Source: Lomentospora prolificans
Lineage: Eukaryota > Ascomycota > Sordariomycetes > Microascales > Microascaceae
Direction: 5' to 3'
Length of the DNA stretch: 64,000 nucleotides
NCBI GenBank assembly: GCA_029532625.1
Contig: JARFXM010000010.1
Span: 2,108,001 to 2,172,000, forward strand
Position 1 is the stretch's first letter. The number at the start of each line of letters is the position of its first letter. Made by a program: the position numbers and the translations under genes. This document shows positions 45,486 through 55,486 of the stretch, one piece after another. Below the pieces are notes generated by a model. It saw only the letters and a list, made by a program, of their open reading frames with translations, was not told the DNA's origin and ran no database searches.

Positions 45486-46852
45486 ATGCCGCCTGACCCG
45501 AAGCTCGAGCTGAACGAGAAGATCCCCTGGTCTGAGCCTGCTTGGTACCGAACCGGCAAGTCAGTCTACTTTAATCAGTCTCACCGCCAATTGCGGGATA
45601 ACATCCGCAAATACGTCGACGACAATATTCTCCCTTTCGCCCTAGATTGGGAGGAGAAGGGGGAGGTGCCCGAAGAAGCGGCACTACGGTACAGCCGATG
45701 CGGTATTCCGTTCGAAGATGTCCCCGACAAGTATAGGCCGAGCGATATCCCTCGCCCAGCAGGAATCCCCACGAGCAAATGGGATGCACTTCATCTTTTG
45801 GTCGCAACGGACGAGACTTCGCGTGTCGAGGGTGGAGTCATGATTGCTCTGGCCGGTGCGTCGGTAATCGGGGCTCCGCCCGTGATCAACTACGGGACTG
45901 AGGCACAAAAGGCGAAATGGCTACCCGGACTCTTCTCCAGGAAGACCAACTTTTGCCTGGGCGTGACGGAGCCCGGCGGTGGTTCGGATGTTGCTAATAT
46001 TCAAACCACGGCGAAGAAGACTCCGGACGGCAAATTTTACGTCGTCAATGGCGTCAAGAAGTGGATCACTGGCGCGCCCTGGGCTACGCACATGACTACG
46101 GCCGTCCGAACGGGAGGCCCGGGCATGAAGGGCATCACAGTGTTGGTTATCGCCTTGGATAGTCCCGGCGTGGATATCCGCAAAATCTACAACAGCGGCC
46201 AGAACGCCGGCGGGTCCAGCTTCGTCGATCTCGAGAACGTCAGGGTGCCGGTCGAGAATAGGATCGGCAAAGAGAACGAAGGGTTTGGCATCATCATGAG
46301 GAACTTCAACAAGGAGAGGTATGTCATGGCCGTCGGGTGCAACCGAAAGAGCCGGACCTGCCTAGCGATGGCGTTCTCGTATGCTCTCGACCGCAAGACG
46401 TTTGGCAAACCTCTCATGCACAATCAAGTCATTAGGCGGAAGTTCACAGAGCTAGCTTACCGCGTCGAGTCGCATTGGGCGTTCTTGGAGCAAATTGCCT
46501 TCCAGGTCAACTCGTCGCCCGAAGGTTGGCAGGCGCCGGACATTGCTAGCCAGATCGCCCTGGCCAAGGTGTAAGGCGGGCAGATGCTTGAGCTGGCGGC
46601 AAGGGAGGCACAGCAAGTCTTTGGCGGTGCGGGATACCAAAAGGCTGGACGGGGAGCCACGGTGGAACAGATAAGTCGCGACTTACGAATGATGGTATGT
46701 ACTGATATATCCCCCCTGTTTACCGATCGCTCAATGGTCCAGACTAAGAAAGATGAACCTAGGTTGTCGGAGGCGGAAGCGAGGAGATCCTTTCCGACCT
46801 CGCAGTAAGACAAGAGCTGACTGCGTATCAAGCCGCCAACTCGAAATTATAA
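45486..46852 (+). pseudogene. Acyl-CoA dehydrogenase with in-frame stop (AtuD-like role)
   Basis: Exon 45486-46694 and exon 46763-46852 would give 432 residues, but codon 363 (46572-46574) is TAA. Before the stop are FAD/acyl-CoA contacts (CLGVTEPGGGSDVANIQT; KKWITGAPWA) and FNKERYVMAVG, whose Glu aligns by position with the catalytic base of isovaleryl-CoA dehydrogenase-type enzymes. After it the frame stays intact: GGQMLELAAREAQQVFGG, AGYQKAGRGATVEQISRDLRM, an intron, VVGGGSEEIL, and a C-terminal Ser-Lys-Leu PTS1. The stop sits where I expect Gln, so CAA to TAA is the simplest change. The lost part includes the conserved C-terminal helical bundle and the targeting signal. A sequencing error or strain polymorphism is possible. 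Removal of a 45-base in-frame pseudo-intron (46569-46613) would also skip the stop, but would delete conserved residues. Confidence 0.85.
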
Positions 46853-48003
46853 TTTCGAAGGAGTGACGTGGGGGCACAAGAGCTGGCGCGCCAGGCCGCC
46901 AGTATCATAAGGCGAGGCGTCCCCCAATTCGGCCGATTCTTTACATGTACTCCGCTGGATCTCCTTGGCCAGGGATAGGCTCGCTAGTGCAGCCAGCTAG
47001 CTATCTATGCTTTCGGGTAATATTATGTTCTGATCCCTCCTGTCCACCTGTCAAATAGATATAGGGCTGAGCTGGACACGTTCTCGAAGTTACTATTCCT
47101 CCTTTGCCGTTTCAGATAGGCCCAATTAGTGACGCTGGCCCCCACCACGCGGCCACTACGGAAGCCATGGCGACGTCGCATTGGACGTTTTTGGGGGCCA
47201 TAAGATGAAATGTTGCCCAAGTTTTATCACTAATCAAGGCAAAACTACCTCGGCAGGAGCCAGCACATAATAAATACCTGCCCGGAGTGAAGGACCCATC
47301 TTCAACAAATCTCGACTTTTTGTTGAGGCCCAAATACCAAGCTGCTGCCAGGCACGAAATTCTCCACATTGCCAGCCAGGCTACTAGTAGCAGCCGAAGA
47401 ACAAGAAGACCCCTGGTCCGCTACTTCACTAGCTTAAATCGGCCACATTAAGCTGGCTATTGAATCACATGTCATTGTGAGCCTTGTTTCAAAACTTGCC
47501 CGAGGCTGCTTGCGACTTGACAACTCGAGCAGAACGCCAAATTTTGGCGGGAGAATAGACACCCGAAGGATCCGACAACTGCTAGCCAGCAAGGCGAGAC
47601 ATGCTCACAGTGCAGCGCTAAACCCAGGAGAAGTTGCTGTCAAGACAGTTTTAGAATTAATTACAAGCAGTTTCCAAGCCTTCCTCCTGTGGTCCGTAGC
47701 CCTTTCGGTCTTTGCCTCGGACGGGTTTTCAGACCGGCGGCCAAGGCGGACGTGGAGCTTTCAGTCGACCCGGAGCTCCATCGGGCCTGACCCTCTTCGG
47801 AGATGCCCACGTTTGGCAGGTGGGCCGGACCCATATCGCATCAATAAATTCTCATTCTCACCGAGGATCGGCCACTGTTCAACAGAAGGGTCACTTCAAC
47901 AATTCCTTAGCACTTGTATATATTATATGATCAGTCGGGTTTCCTCGACAATATCGGCACGATGCGGGGTGAACTTTACGCACTACAGCGACAGATGCAC
48001 ACA
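46853..48003. promoter_or_regulatory. Upstream region of DUF829 gene
   Basis: About 1.15 kb with no gene seen. CCTCGG-type sites lie at 47248-47253, 47716-47721 and 47861-47866, suggesting that the DUF829 gene may share the cluster's regulation. GCTGGC-type words are frequent near 46970-47000 and 47340-47385. Confidence 0.4.
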
Positions 48004-48894
48004 ATGGCCGAGCCAGAGAAGAAGCCGTATTTTCCTGGGTTCACGGCCGTCTCGGACCAGATCTATGTTCGTCCTGGCGACGAACTAGGCGAAAAGGATG
48101 TGAACCATGGACCTAGGATAATCATCCTCTACGGTTGGGGCGACGGTATCCCCAAACACGTTTCAAAGTACACAGACGGCTTCCGCAAACTCTTTCCTCA
48201 TGCCAAGCAAATCGTCGTCCTCTCGCCCATCTTCCGCGCCATGCGACTAGATGTAGACCAACGGACGAAGAACATGATTCCCGTTATCAAGGAGGCTTTC
48301 CCCGAAGGTGCCGTCGACGAGTCTGAGGACTCGATCCTTTTCCATGTCATGTCCAACACCGGCGGTATCAACTACTCCGCCACCCTCAACGCCTACAAGG
48401 AGATGTACGGTCGACCTCTACCCCACAGACTGGCCGTCTACGACTCTACCCCCGGAAGCGTCGTGTTCACTTGGGAGAACCTCAAGCGCTGGTCTTACGC
48501 CATGGCCCTCGGCACTGCGGCCTGGTTTCCCTGGCCCTTTGGTGTCACTCAGGGCATTTGGGGAGCCTTCCTCTGCGCCAACCGCTTTGTCGACAACATG
48601 TCTGGGAGGGAAAGCCCCCCCATCTTCAGCGTGCGTATTCTGCAACAGGAGGAGTTCAAGGTCAAGAGCGCGTCGTCTCTATATCTGTACAGCAAGGAGG
48701 ATGATTTGATTCTGTGGAAGGATATCGAGGAACACATGGCTAAGTCGAGAGAGGCCGGGTACCCTGGCGAGGGTGTTCTGTTTGAGGGAAGTGGGCACGT
48801 TGGGCATATGAGGAAGCATCCGGAACAATATTGGGAAGCTATTCGGGTAGCGTGGGAGAAGGCGATTGGCGGCTCAAAAGTCTCGGAAGAATAA
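48004..48894 (+). CDS. DUF829/TMEM53 (PaxU-like) alpha/beta-hydrolase-fold protein
   Basis: One frame of 296 residues from an ATG with good context (CACAATGGCC); in-frame upstream starts exist at 47961 and 47914. Landmarks are RIIILYGWGDGIPKHVSKY, QIVVLSPIF, ILFHVMSNTGGINYSAT, YDSTPGS (nucleophile-elbow-like), LYLYSKEDDLILWKDIEEH, and a late His in GSGHVGHMRKHPEQYW. This is the DUF829 family, which includes PaxU of indole-diterpene clusters; the biochemical activity is not known. It lies just outside the dehydrogenase gene with three CCTCGG-type sites upstream, so it may belong to the cluster. No PTS1 (ends Ser-Glu-Glu). Confidence 0.85.
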   Translation: MAEPEKKPYFPGFTAVSDQIYVRPGDELGEKDVNHGPRIIILYGWGDGIPKHVSKYTDGFRKLFPHAKQIVVLSPIFRAMRLDVDQRTKNMIPVIKEAFPEGAVDESEDSILFHVMSNTGGINYSATLNAYKEMYGRPLPHRLAVYDSTPGSVVFTWENLKRWSYAMALGTAAWFPWPFGVTQGIWGAFLCANRFVDNMSGRESPPIFSVRILQQEEFKVKSASSLYLYSKEDDLILWKDIEEHMAKSREAGYPGEGVLFEGSGHVGHMRKHPEQYWEAIRVAWEKAIGGSKVSEE

Positions 48895-49116
48895 GTGGTT
48901 GCACTTGATGTTATGACTGAAGACTTTTCCCTATAATATCCTATATAGTGTATAATATTACGATATAATCTTGGCGACCTTTTACGTGCTGTCATCGTTG
49001 GATTGAGAGTCCGTAACCCTTAAAGCCCAGTATTGTCAGACATAGTCACCGAGGCTAGGAGTCAGAGTTCCAAGTTGGCAGGCACTGTCTTCTCTACCTA
49101 AACTCAATCACAGTTC

Positions 49117-50794
49117 TTAACAATCTGTATCAACCTTGAAGCCTCCGGGCACCAACGTCTGGAAAACCCGTTCTGGGTCATACTTCTTAGAGACCTCCCG
49201 GAGGAACTCGATGTTCTCAGGTCCATAGCTACAAAGCGGGTCCTGGAATTTGCCAGCAAAGTTGTGATAAATAAAGGGATGCGAGGCACCAAGTTCTTCA
49301 GAAACCCTGTTCGTCTCTTCAACCCACTTTTGCACCGCTGTTTCCATCACACCGTCGAATTCTGAATCAATCCAACTCAACGTTGCGTATGCAACTAGAA
49401 TCAATTAGTCCAGAGTGCGGAGACAGTCGGTTGGCGAAAGAGGAACGTACTGATCATATCTCTTTTTGAGTAGTCTATCCCTAGGACATTCTCGCCGCGC
49501 CCAAGCCCGTGCCTTTGGACAATGGCGGGAAGAGGAACGTAAGTAACTGTAAATTCCATACCGGGGACTTTCGCCTGAAGCTCTTGGGAGATCTTGTCCA
49601 TTACATCCTGTACTGCTAAAATAGCTAGTTGGTCGTTCATGAACGTGATGGTAGCTGTTGTGTGTCTAGAATGCAAAGGAATGAGTTTAGTTTGTTGTGC
49701 AAACTGCGGAGCGTAGCGAGCGACCAACCTAGCACCGAACACCAAATTCTTATCGAGTTCGCGTACAGCTTCAGCCATGGTCTTATGTGCGACAGTGTTT
49801 GTCACTTGTCCATGTAGCCTATTGAAGCTTTCGAGCTGTATCGGTTCCTCCGTTCCATCAGTGCTCGCAATATGCGCGGCTATTGTAGAGTCTTTATCCG
49901 CCGTATATGTGACGGAGATCTGCACAGCCGAGTTGAAGTTGTCATTATTTTGGACAGTATAGTTTCGTATCAAGAGTAACGTCTTATTTGCGGCATCGGG
50001 CTGGAAGGGCGAGATAACTTGGCCCGTCCACAGTTTACCCTGTTCCCACGTTGCAAGGTCTACCCGAGTTACTATGCCGAAGTTTGTAGCACCGCCTTTC
50101 AGGGCCCTGTATAGATCGCCGTTTGATGATTCATTAGCATTCACGATGTCGCCGGATGCCAGAACAACTTCGTAGTTGATGATGTTGTCCACTACCCAAC
50201 CCGCTTGTGCTTGGTAGTATGAGAGCCCTCCGCCGACCGCGACTCCGCCGATTCCAACGGGTCCGGAGATAGGGCCTGCGAAACCGATCTTTTCGTTCTC
50301 AAGCTTGTCGTACGCTGCACCCCATGTACCACCAGCCCCAAGCCTGACCGATTTGTGATCCCCGGCGGCTTCCACCTCATCGAGAAGGCCAAGATCAATG
50401 GAAACACCTTTTCTGATACTGTTGGCTCCGACTATAGAGCTGTGACCGCCTGATTTGATGGAAAATTCGCAAGTGCCGTCGACAAGGGTCTTAACTGCTG
50501 CTGATAAAATTTCTACCGAGGACGGTCGGAGAATACAGCTCGGAGTTACGATTGTAGTTCTGGACCAGGCATTGCCTGTTAACTTTCCATAAACCTCGCT
50601 GTTTGTCTCTTGCAAGAAAACATCGTCCGGAAAGGCTGCAGCCAGCGCCCTACACTAGTTGAAAGTTAGAGACTGGACTGGGAGTTCCAACAAGGACGCT
50701 GGTTTTGATCAGGGTTTCTCACACAAGGGTTGGGCTGCGCCGTCGTCCACGGGGCGCAAGCCAAGAGGAGGAATGTGGCTGGTAGAAGAGCCAT
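49117..50794 (-). CDS. Secreted FAD-linked oxidase (BBE-like, FAD_binding_4)
   Basis: Three exons: about 50794-50725 with a signal peptide (MALLPATFLLLACAPWTTAQ), a long exon to about 49450, and a last exon from 49393 to 49117. The FAD domain shows FSIKSGGHSSIVGANSI, GAGGTWGAAYDKLE, GPVGIGGVAVGGGLSYY and GATNFGIVTRVDL. The His of SGGHS is the usual histidyl-FAD position in the berberine-bridge family; the second Cys attachment site is not evident. The C-terminal BBE region (FIYHNFAGKFQDP, then YDPERVFQ) is present. Members oxidise sugars, alcohols or secondary metabolites outside the cell or in the secretory route. The substrate is unknown. The exact first intron (donor GTGTGA, acceptor CTGCAG) is a choice among alternatives. 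Confidence 0.86.
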
Positions 50795-51451
50795 GTTGCG
50801 ACAACGCTGATTTCTTCCGCTTCTTTTCTCTTCTTCCTCTGGTATCTTCTAATGAAGGGCGAGAAACTACAATAGAGAAAGCGATAGGTTTATTCGGAAG
50901 AAAGTCAAGGATCAATTATCCTAGCAAAGTGATCGGCGTCGGTGTCTGACGGCCGTGACCCCGGCGGTTAAAATAGTAATAATATAGACTGCACTGGATG
51001 GTGGTATCTGGACGGTACCGGAACATTGTGGCGCCAGCTCCAGCTCCTCCTCACCAGCAATAGTAGGACACTTCTGGGATTAGCAGTTAATGATTCTATT
51101 CTTGTGCAATACTTGGCCCGAGCTACCCGTTTATCGAACATCCAATATAAATTTTGATCGAGCAGCGTTAGCTGAGAATCGCAGGGTCCAAAAAATGTGC
51201 AACACTAGGATCAATTATCCAACAACAGTCAGTGTAATTATTGGTCGAATCGAGTGTTATTCAGATTCAAGTCTAGCGACCCAATTGTCGTCTTCGAGTT
51301 GGCGTTGCCTTCCTTTGGTCTGGTCTAGCGCAATAGTGACTAATAAAGCAGCGGCCATCTCCGCATCAGGATTTAACCAGCTCGAGGCTCGTGCGCGGGC
51401 AAAATTTGACTCACCCAAAACAACAACCAGCATTTCTCGTTTTTTCCCAAA
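50795..51451. promoter_or_regulatory. Divergent promoter, oxidase and hydrolase
   Basis: 657 bases shared by the flavin oxidase (minus) and alpha/beta-hydrolase (plus). I found no CCTCGG/CCGAGG here, in contrast to the cluster promoters to the left, which suggests separate regulation. Confidence 0.4.
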
Positions 51452-52444
51452 ATGTCCAGTTTACCGACCTTAGTCTTCATTCACGGCTCCTGGCATACGC
51501 CTACGTGCTATGAAAAGATAATAAAACTCCTGCAAGAGAAGCACGAGTTGAAATGCGCCACCGTCACGCTTCCTTCGATGTCGGGGAACCCAGCGGCGAC
51601 CTTCAAAGATGACCTTGACGCTGCCCGTGAGGTTATATCCGGTGAAACGACCCAAGGGCGCGACGTGGTAGTTATTGCTCACTCCTATGGCGGCATGGTT
51701 GGAAACAGCGCCGTCAAGGGTTTCACGCGGCCAAAGGATGCAGACAGCACTGCTCCGTCCACCTTGGCCAGCCCTCAACACACTCAGCAATCTCAGCCGT
51801 CAAGCGCGGGCCACGTCATTGGTATCATTCTCATAGCCTCCGGGTTTACTTTTACGGGGCTATCTTTTATGGACCCGTTCTTGGGCCGTCCGCCTCCTGC
51901 TTGGCGGGCCAATAAGGAGACGGGATATGCCGAACTCGTCACCTCTCCGCGCGAGCTATTCTATCACGACCTGCCGGAAGATGAGGCAAATTACTGGGTC
52001 TCTCAGCTCACTACTCAGAGCCTCAAGGCATTGTTCGAGGGGGGTGAACACTCATATGCTGGTTGGCTGGATGTGCCTGCGTGGTATATCGGCACAATCG
52101 AGGATCGGGGTTTGCCGGTGTTGATGCAGCGGACGCAAATAGGCATGGCGAGGGCAATGGGTGCCAACGTAGTGCATAGGGAGATGCAGACGAGCCATTC
52201 GCCTTTCCTAAGCCAGCCCGAGCAGACGGTTGCTTATGTGGTTGAGGCTGTCGAGGCGTTTACAGGCAAGTCCTTGGCAAACGACGCTGCGAAAGCCCAA
52301 CGGAATGAGGTCGCACTGCCAGAGCCTAGACTCTTACAACCTTTTACGTGGTTCAAATTCGGGCTGCCACTCATCTTTGGCCGCGTCATAGGAGGATGCA
52401 TTGTTATCTTTGGCTGGTGTAGGAAGTTGTGGAGGTCCAAGTAA
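51452..52444 (+). CDS. Alpha/beta-hydrolase with C-terminal membrane segment
   Basis: Single frame of 330 residues. LVFIHGSWHTPTCYEKI gives the HG oxyanion motif, VVVIAHSYGGMVGNSAV the nucleophile elbow with Ser, and MQTSHSPFLSQPEQT the catalytic His; the acid is probably in the Asp/Glu-rich region before GLPVLMQRT. The family is the AB_hydrolase_6-type esterases common in fungal secondary metabolism. A hydrophobic stretch (FGLPLIFGRVIGGCIVIFGW) near the C-terminus followed by basic residues predicts a tail anchor. Substrate unknown. It is divergent from the secreted oxidase gene. Confidence 0.87.
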   Translation: MSSLPTLVFIHGSWHTPTCYEKIIKLLQEKHELKCATVTLPSMSGNPAATFKDDLDAAREVISGETTQGRDVVVIAHSYGGMVGNSAVKGFTRPKDADSTAPSTLASPQHTQQSQPSSAGHVIGIILIASGFTFTGLSFMDPFLGRPPPAWRANKETGYAELVTSPRELFYHDLPEDEANYWVSQLTTQSLKALFEGGEHSYAGWLDVPAWYIGTIEDRGLPVLMQRTQIGMARAMGANVVHREMQTSHSPFLSQPEQTVAYVVEAVEAFTGKSLANDAAKAQRNEVALPEPRLLQPFTWFKFGLPLIFGRVIGGCIVIFGWCRKLWRSK

Positions 52445-53057
52445 GGTGGTAGGTCGATGCCACGGGATTCTGCTGTTGCTCTGAATTAGAGCCGGAGTTA
52501 TATGTACGATCAGGAATGTATATGTATATTATTGTATATTATCAAGTCTACGCCACTTACTCAATACCCAATGCAAAATTAAGAATATCTGACACCTGCG
52601 ACGCAACGAATCGTGAAGCTTGAGCTTGCAGGAGTGGCCCTTCGACTCACCAACCGACCGGGGCTATTGTGCTAGCTTATACAGCTATGGATATAAATGG
52701 CAGGAGTCGTATTCGGCAGACTCATCGAGTGGCTGAGGCCATCACGTTTTTCTGAGTTTTTTGGCTTGAGACAATGTAAAAATCAAGTATCGCTTGAAGA
52801 TAATAACCATAAACGCGAATGTCGCTGGGCGTCAGCAACAGAGTTAGTGGGCGGCACCTAACGGAGGTCCCTCTCGGATATCAGTCCTTCGGCGTTGAAC
52901 CTGAAAGTTGCTATACAATTGGTGTTCTATTGTAGGATCAATTCGAAAGAAATGATTGGAATTGGCTGATAGAGAAGAACAGAACCCAACCCGAACGCCC
53001 CAGACACTGTGTATCTGTCTAATTATATTACAAAAGAAATGGAATCATTGTCAGGAT
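52445..53057. other. Intergenic between convergent genes
   Basis: 3' flanks of the hydrolase (plus) and cytochrome b5 reductase (minus). AT-richer; no gene seen. Confidence 0.5.
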
Positions 53058-54136
53058 TCAAAACTTATATATCTGTCGCCGAGAAAATCCCAGTTCCTGC
53101 AGGACTCCCGTCTTACCCCACAACAACCCCTTGTTGCCAATCAATGACTGTTCCATGGCTGGAGGTCCGCAAACAAAGATCTTGCCGCCCTGAATCAACT
53201 CCGCTTTGAGTAGCTCTTTCGTAATCCGCCCTTGCTTGACTAGTGACCCGGCGGAGGGGTTGGAAACTGCGTAGACGGCCTGGAAGCGATCCGGAAACTT
53301 GTGCTCAAAGGCCGCAAGTTCGTCCTTGAGCAGGAGGTCTTCCTCGGTGTTTGCGCCGTAAATAAGCTTAACTTTAGTAGTCTCTTCGTCGTTGTTTAGA
53401 ATGCCCTGGATCAGCTGAAACATGGGTGTAATGCCGGCGCCTCCTGCGATTAGATTAACTTGGGGGCATTCGTTAGGTTTCCACGAATATCCACGAATGG
53501 GGCCGACAACGGAGAGCGTGTCTCCGGGTCGGAGAGAATGGAGATGGCTGCTAGCTCTTCCATTGGGGTACTTCTTAACGAGGAGTTCAATATAATGACC
53601 CTTGTCGTCTGTGCATTTGAATCATTGTTAATTAACTATGACACCGTGTTACACTCGGAGTCAAAGAGCCTACCTTGGCTAGTTATGGGCGTATATGGCC
53701 GAATGAATGGAAAGACATTTCCTGCGGGTTTGCCAAAGGTAAGGATGGCAGCTATTACGTGTAGAGGAGGATGTTAGATCACGGTATTCGCACAAAAGCG
53801 TCTCTAGGCTAAAAGCTAATACTTACAAGTCAACGGTAAACTGGCCAAGGAACTGTTCTCGGGTAGTTCAAACCGCAGCCTCTTGGCATTATGGCTCACG
53901 GTCTGTACGGTGGCTAGCTTAAGGGCGGTGAAGCCCCAGCCCATGCGTCCAAAGCCGGACATCTGTTTCTGTTCCTGCCCTTGCAGGGGGCAGAAGCCGC
54001 GAGGAGCCTCGGCGTGGGCCTCGCCTGTCAAGAAACGTCGGAATGCGAAGACACCAAGAGTTCCGGTGAGGGCTGCAGTGACCAAGGCAGCTGGTGTAGT
54101 TCGTTGGTTTTTGAGGAAGGATCGGTAAAAAGACAT
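53058..54136 (-). CDS. mcr1: NADH-cytochrome b5 reductase, mitochondrial type
   Basis: Three exons (54136 to about 53829, about 53747-53680, about 53609 to 53058). An N-terminal hydrophobic segment (TPAALVTAALTGTLGVFAF) anchors it to the mitochondrial outer membrane or intermembrane space, as in Mcr1. The FAD motif RPYTPITS and NADH motifs LIAGGAGITPMFQLI and KIFVCGPPAME are intact, and GYSWKPNE matches the Mcr1 group. The enzyme passes electrons from NADH to cytochrome b5 for sterol and fatty-acid metabolism. It ends with the usual GFSRRQIYKF. This is a housekeeping gene not obviously tied to the cluster. The start is the ATG of MSFYRSFLKN. Confidence 0.93.
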
Positions 54137-55486
54137 CACGCGTGGGGAGATATAATAATGTGGATAGAGGCTTAGGAGTTGATTGTCTTGGGGGAGTTGT
54201 GTATAGGTATAGGCGTTAGATAAGATATAGATATCTTCACGGAATCTACTATTCAGATGTAGGATGCATTACGAGCCCGACCCAAGCAGTTGAGAGAAGT
54301 GGTCTGAATATATATCCTCAGATCAATAGATGTGACGCGGACTAGGTTGTCGAAGAACTCGTGCTTCCGGCTCTGATTGGCGGGTTTTGTCGGATTTTGT
54401 CGCATCGGCTTTTGACCAACGGAAGACGCTGGACGAGGTGAATCGGTTCGGGGTTTAACCATGGCGCGGAACCGACGGATCGACAAAGACAAAAGTGCGA
54501 ATCTTCTAAAAATGAAGGCGCAAGTCCTCTACTTTTTAGTTACGTACCTAGAAGTTGAAGCGAGATACGCTCTTCGGGTTACGCGTTGCCCCAGTCACTT
54601 AGCACCCAAGGCAACTTCATCACGAACAGTCGGTTATAAATGGTGGGCAAGCCCCCAGTCCAGCAGTCAGTCTTGCCTGTTTGTTTGCAATTTTTTGCAA
54701 TGGTACTGTCTAAGTCCTGCCCGAGAGGGCGGCTTGTCTCGAGGGACATCTCCAAGGGCAGCTTTCTCAACGACTTTTAAGCACACACGAAGAATTCTGG
54801 TAATTAACATACTGAAGGTAAGTTAACCGCGAATATCCTACGGAATAGATGAAACGCTGATGGTATCAACCGATTGTTGGCCTGGTTCAAGTGGGACCGA
54901 GAAGATGGAAACGAGGAGTCGAAAGGAGTGAGCCAGAAGAAGAAAGAAATTGTTGCGGCATGGCGGGGACGTTGGCGAAGCGCGTCGGCAAGCCGTGGTG
55001 TCCGGTCTTAAATTTCGCCGACCTATAGAGTCCGTAGTGTTTCCTCTAGTGGTTCCTACTTGCTATACCCGAGACCTATGGGATAAAAAGCAGTCGGCCA
55101 GTTTTAGCGTGAAGGATGAGCCCCAATCTGCGGAATACAGTTTTCATTGGCTGTAGCTGGCCTTCATTATGGTGTCCCAGCCACGCCAACGCCACAGTGC
55201 TCAATGTTACGGGCGCGCGCATCGTAAGATCGCCAGCTTTTCAACATGATTCCGACCGATAGCTGAATTTCGCTCACGCCCACGCAGCCGAGTGAGCCGT
55301 GATGCTTTAGTTGAGATTCTAGCGGAAGAAACCTGCGATGCGATTCCGACGAAGCCCCTACCGCTCGCCACGGAATTCCGGGGCGGTGACGAACGCAACT
55401 TTCGTACTCTTGAGGTGGGAGCACGGGTGCTAAGAGCTTCAATTCTCGGAGTGGCGCCGCCCGACCGTGTTGTTGTTTTCTCCGAA
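54137..55486. other. Intergenic, divergent promoter
   Basis: 1.35 kb between the cytochrome b5 reductase and the Zn2Cys6 gene. The regulator frame is open upstream as far as 55292, but the segment before 55487 lacks conserved features. No other gene seen. Confidence 0.45.

Noticed and set aside
46572..46574. Programmed stop-codon readthrough exposing a cryptic PTS1, as known for fungal glycolytic enzymes
   Set aside because: The stop is TAA followed by G, a poor readthrough context, and it lies about 70 codons before the end, inside an essential domain rather than just before a short extension.
46569..46613. A 45-base in-frame intron that would remove the premature stop
   Set aside because: It would delete the conserved residues leading into QQVFGGAGYQK, and the donor GTGTAA is weak; a nonsense change is simpler.
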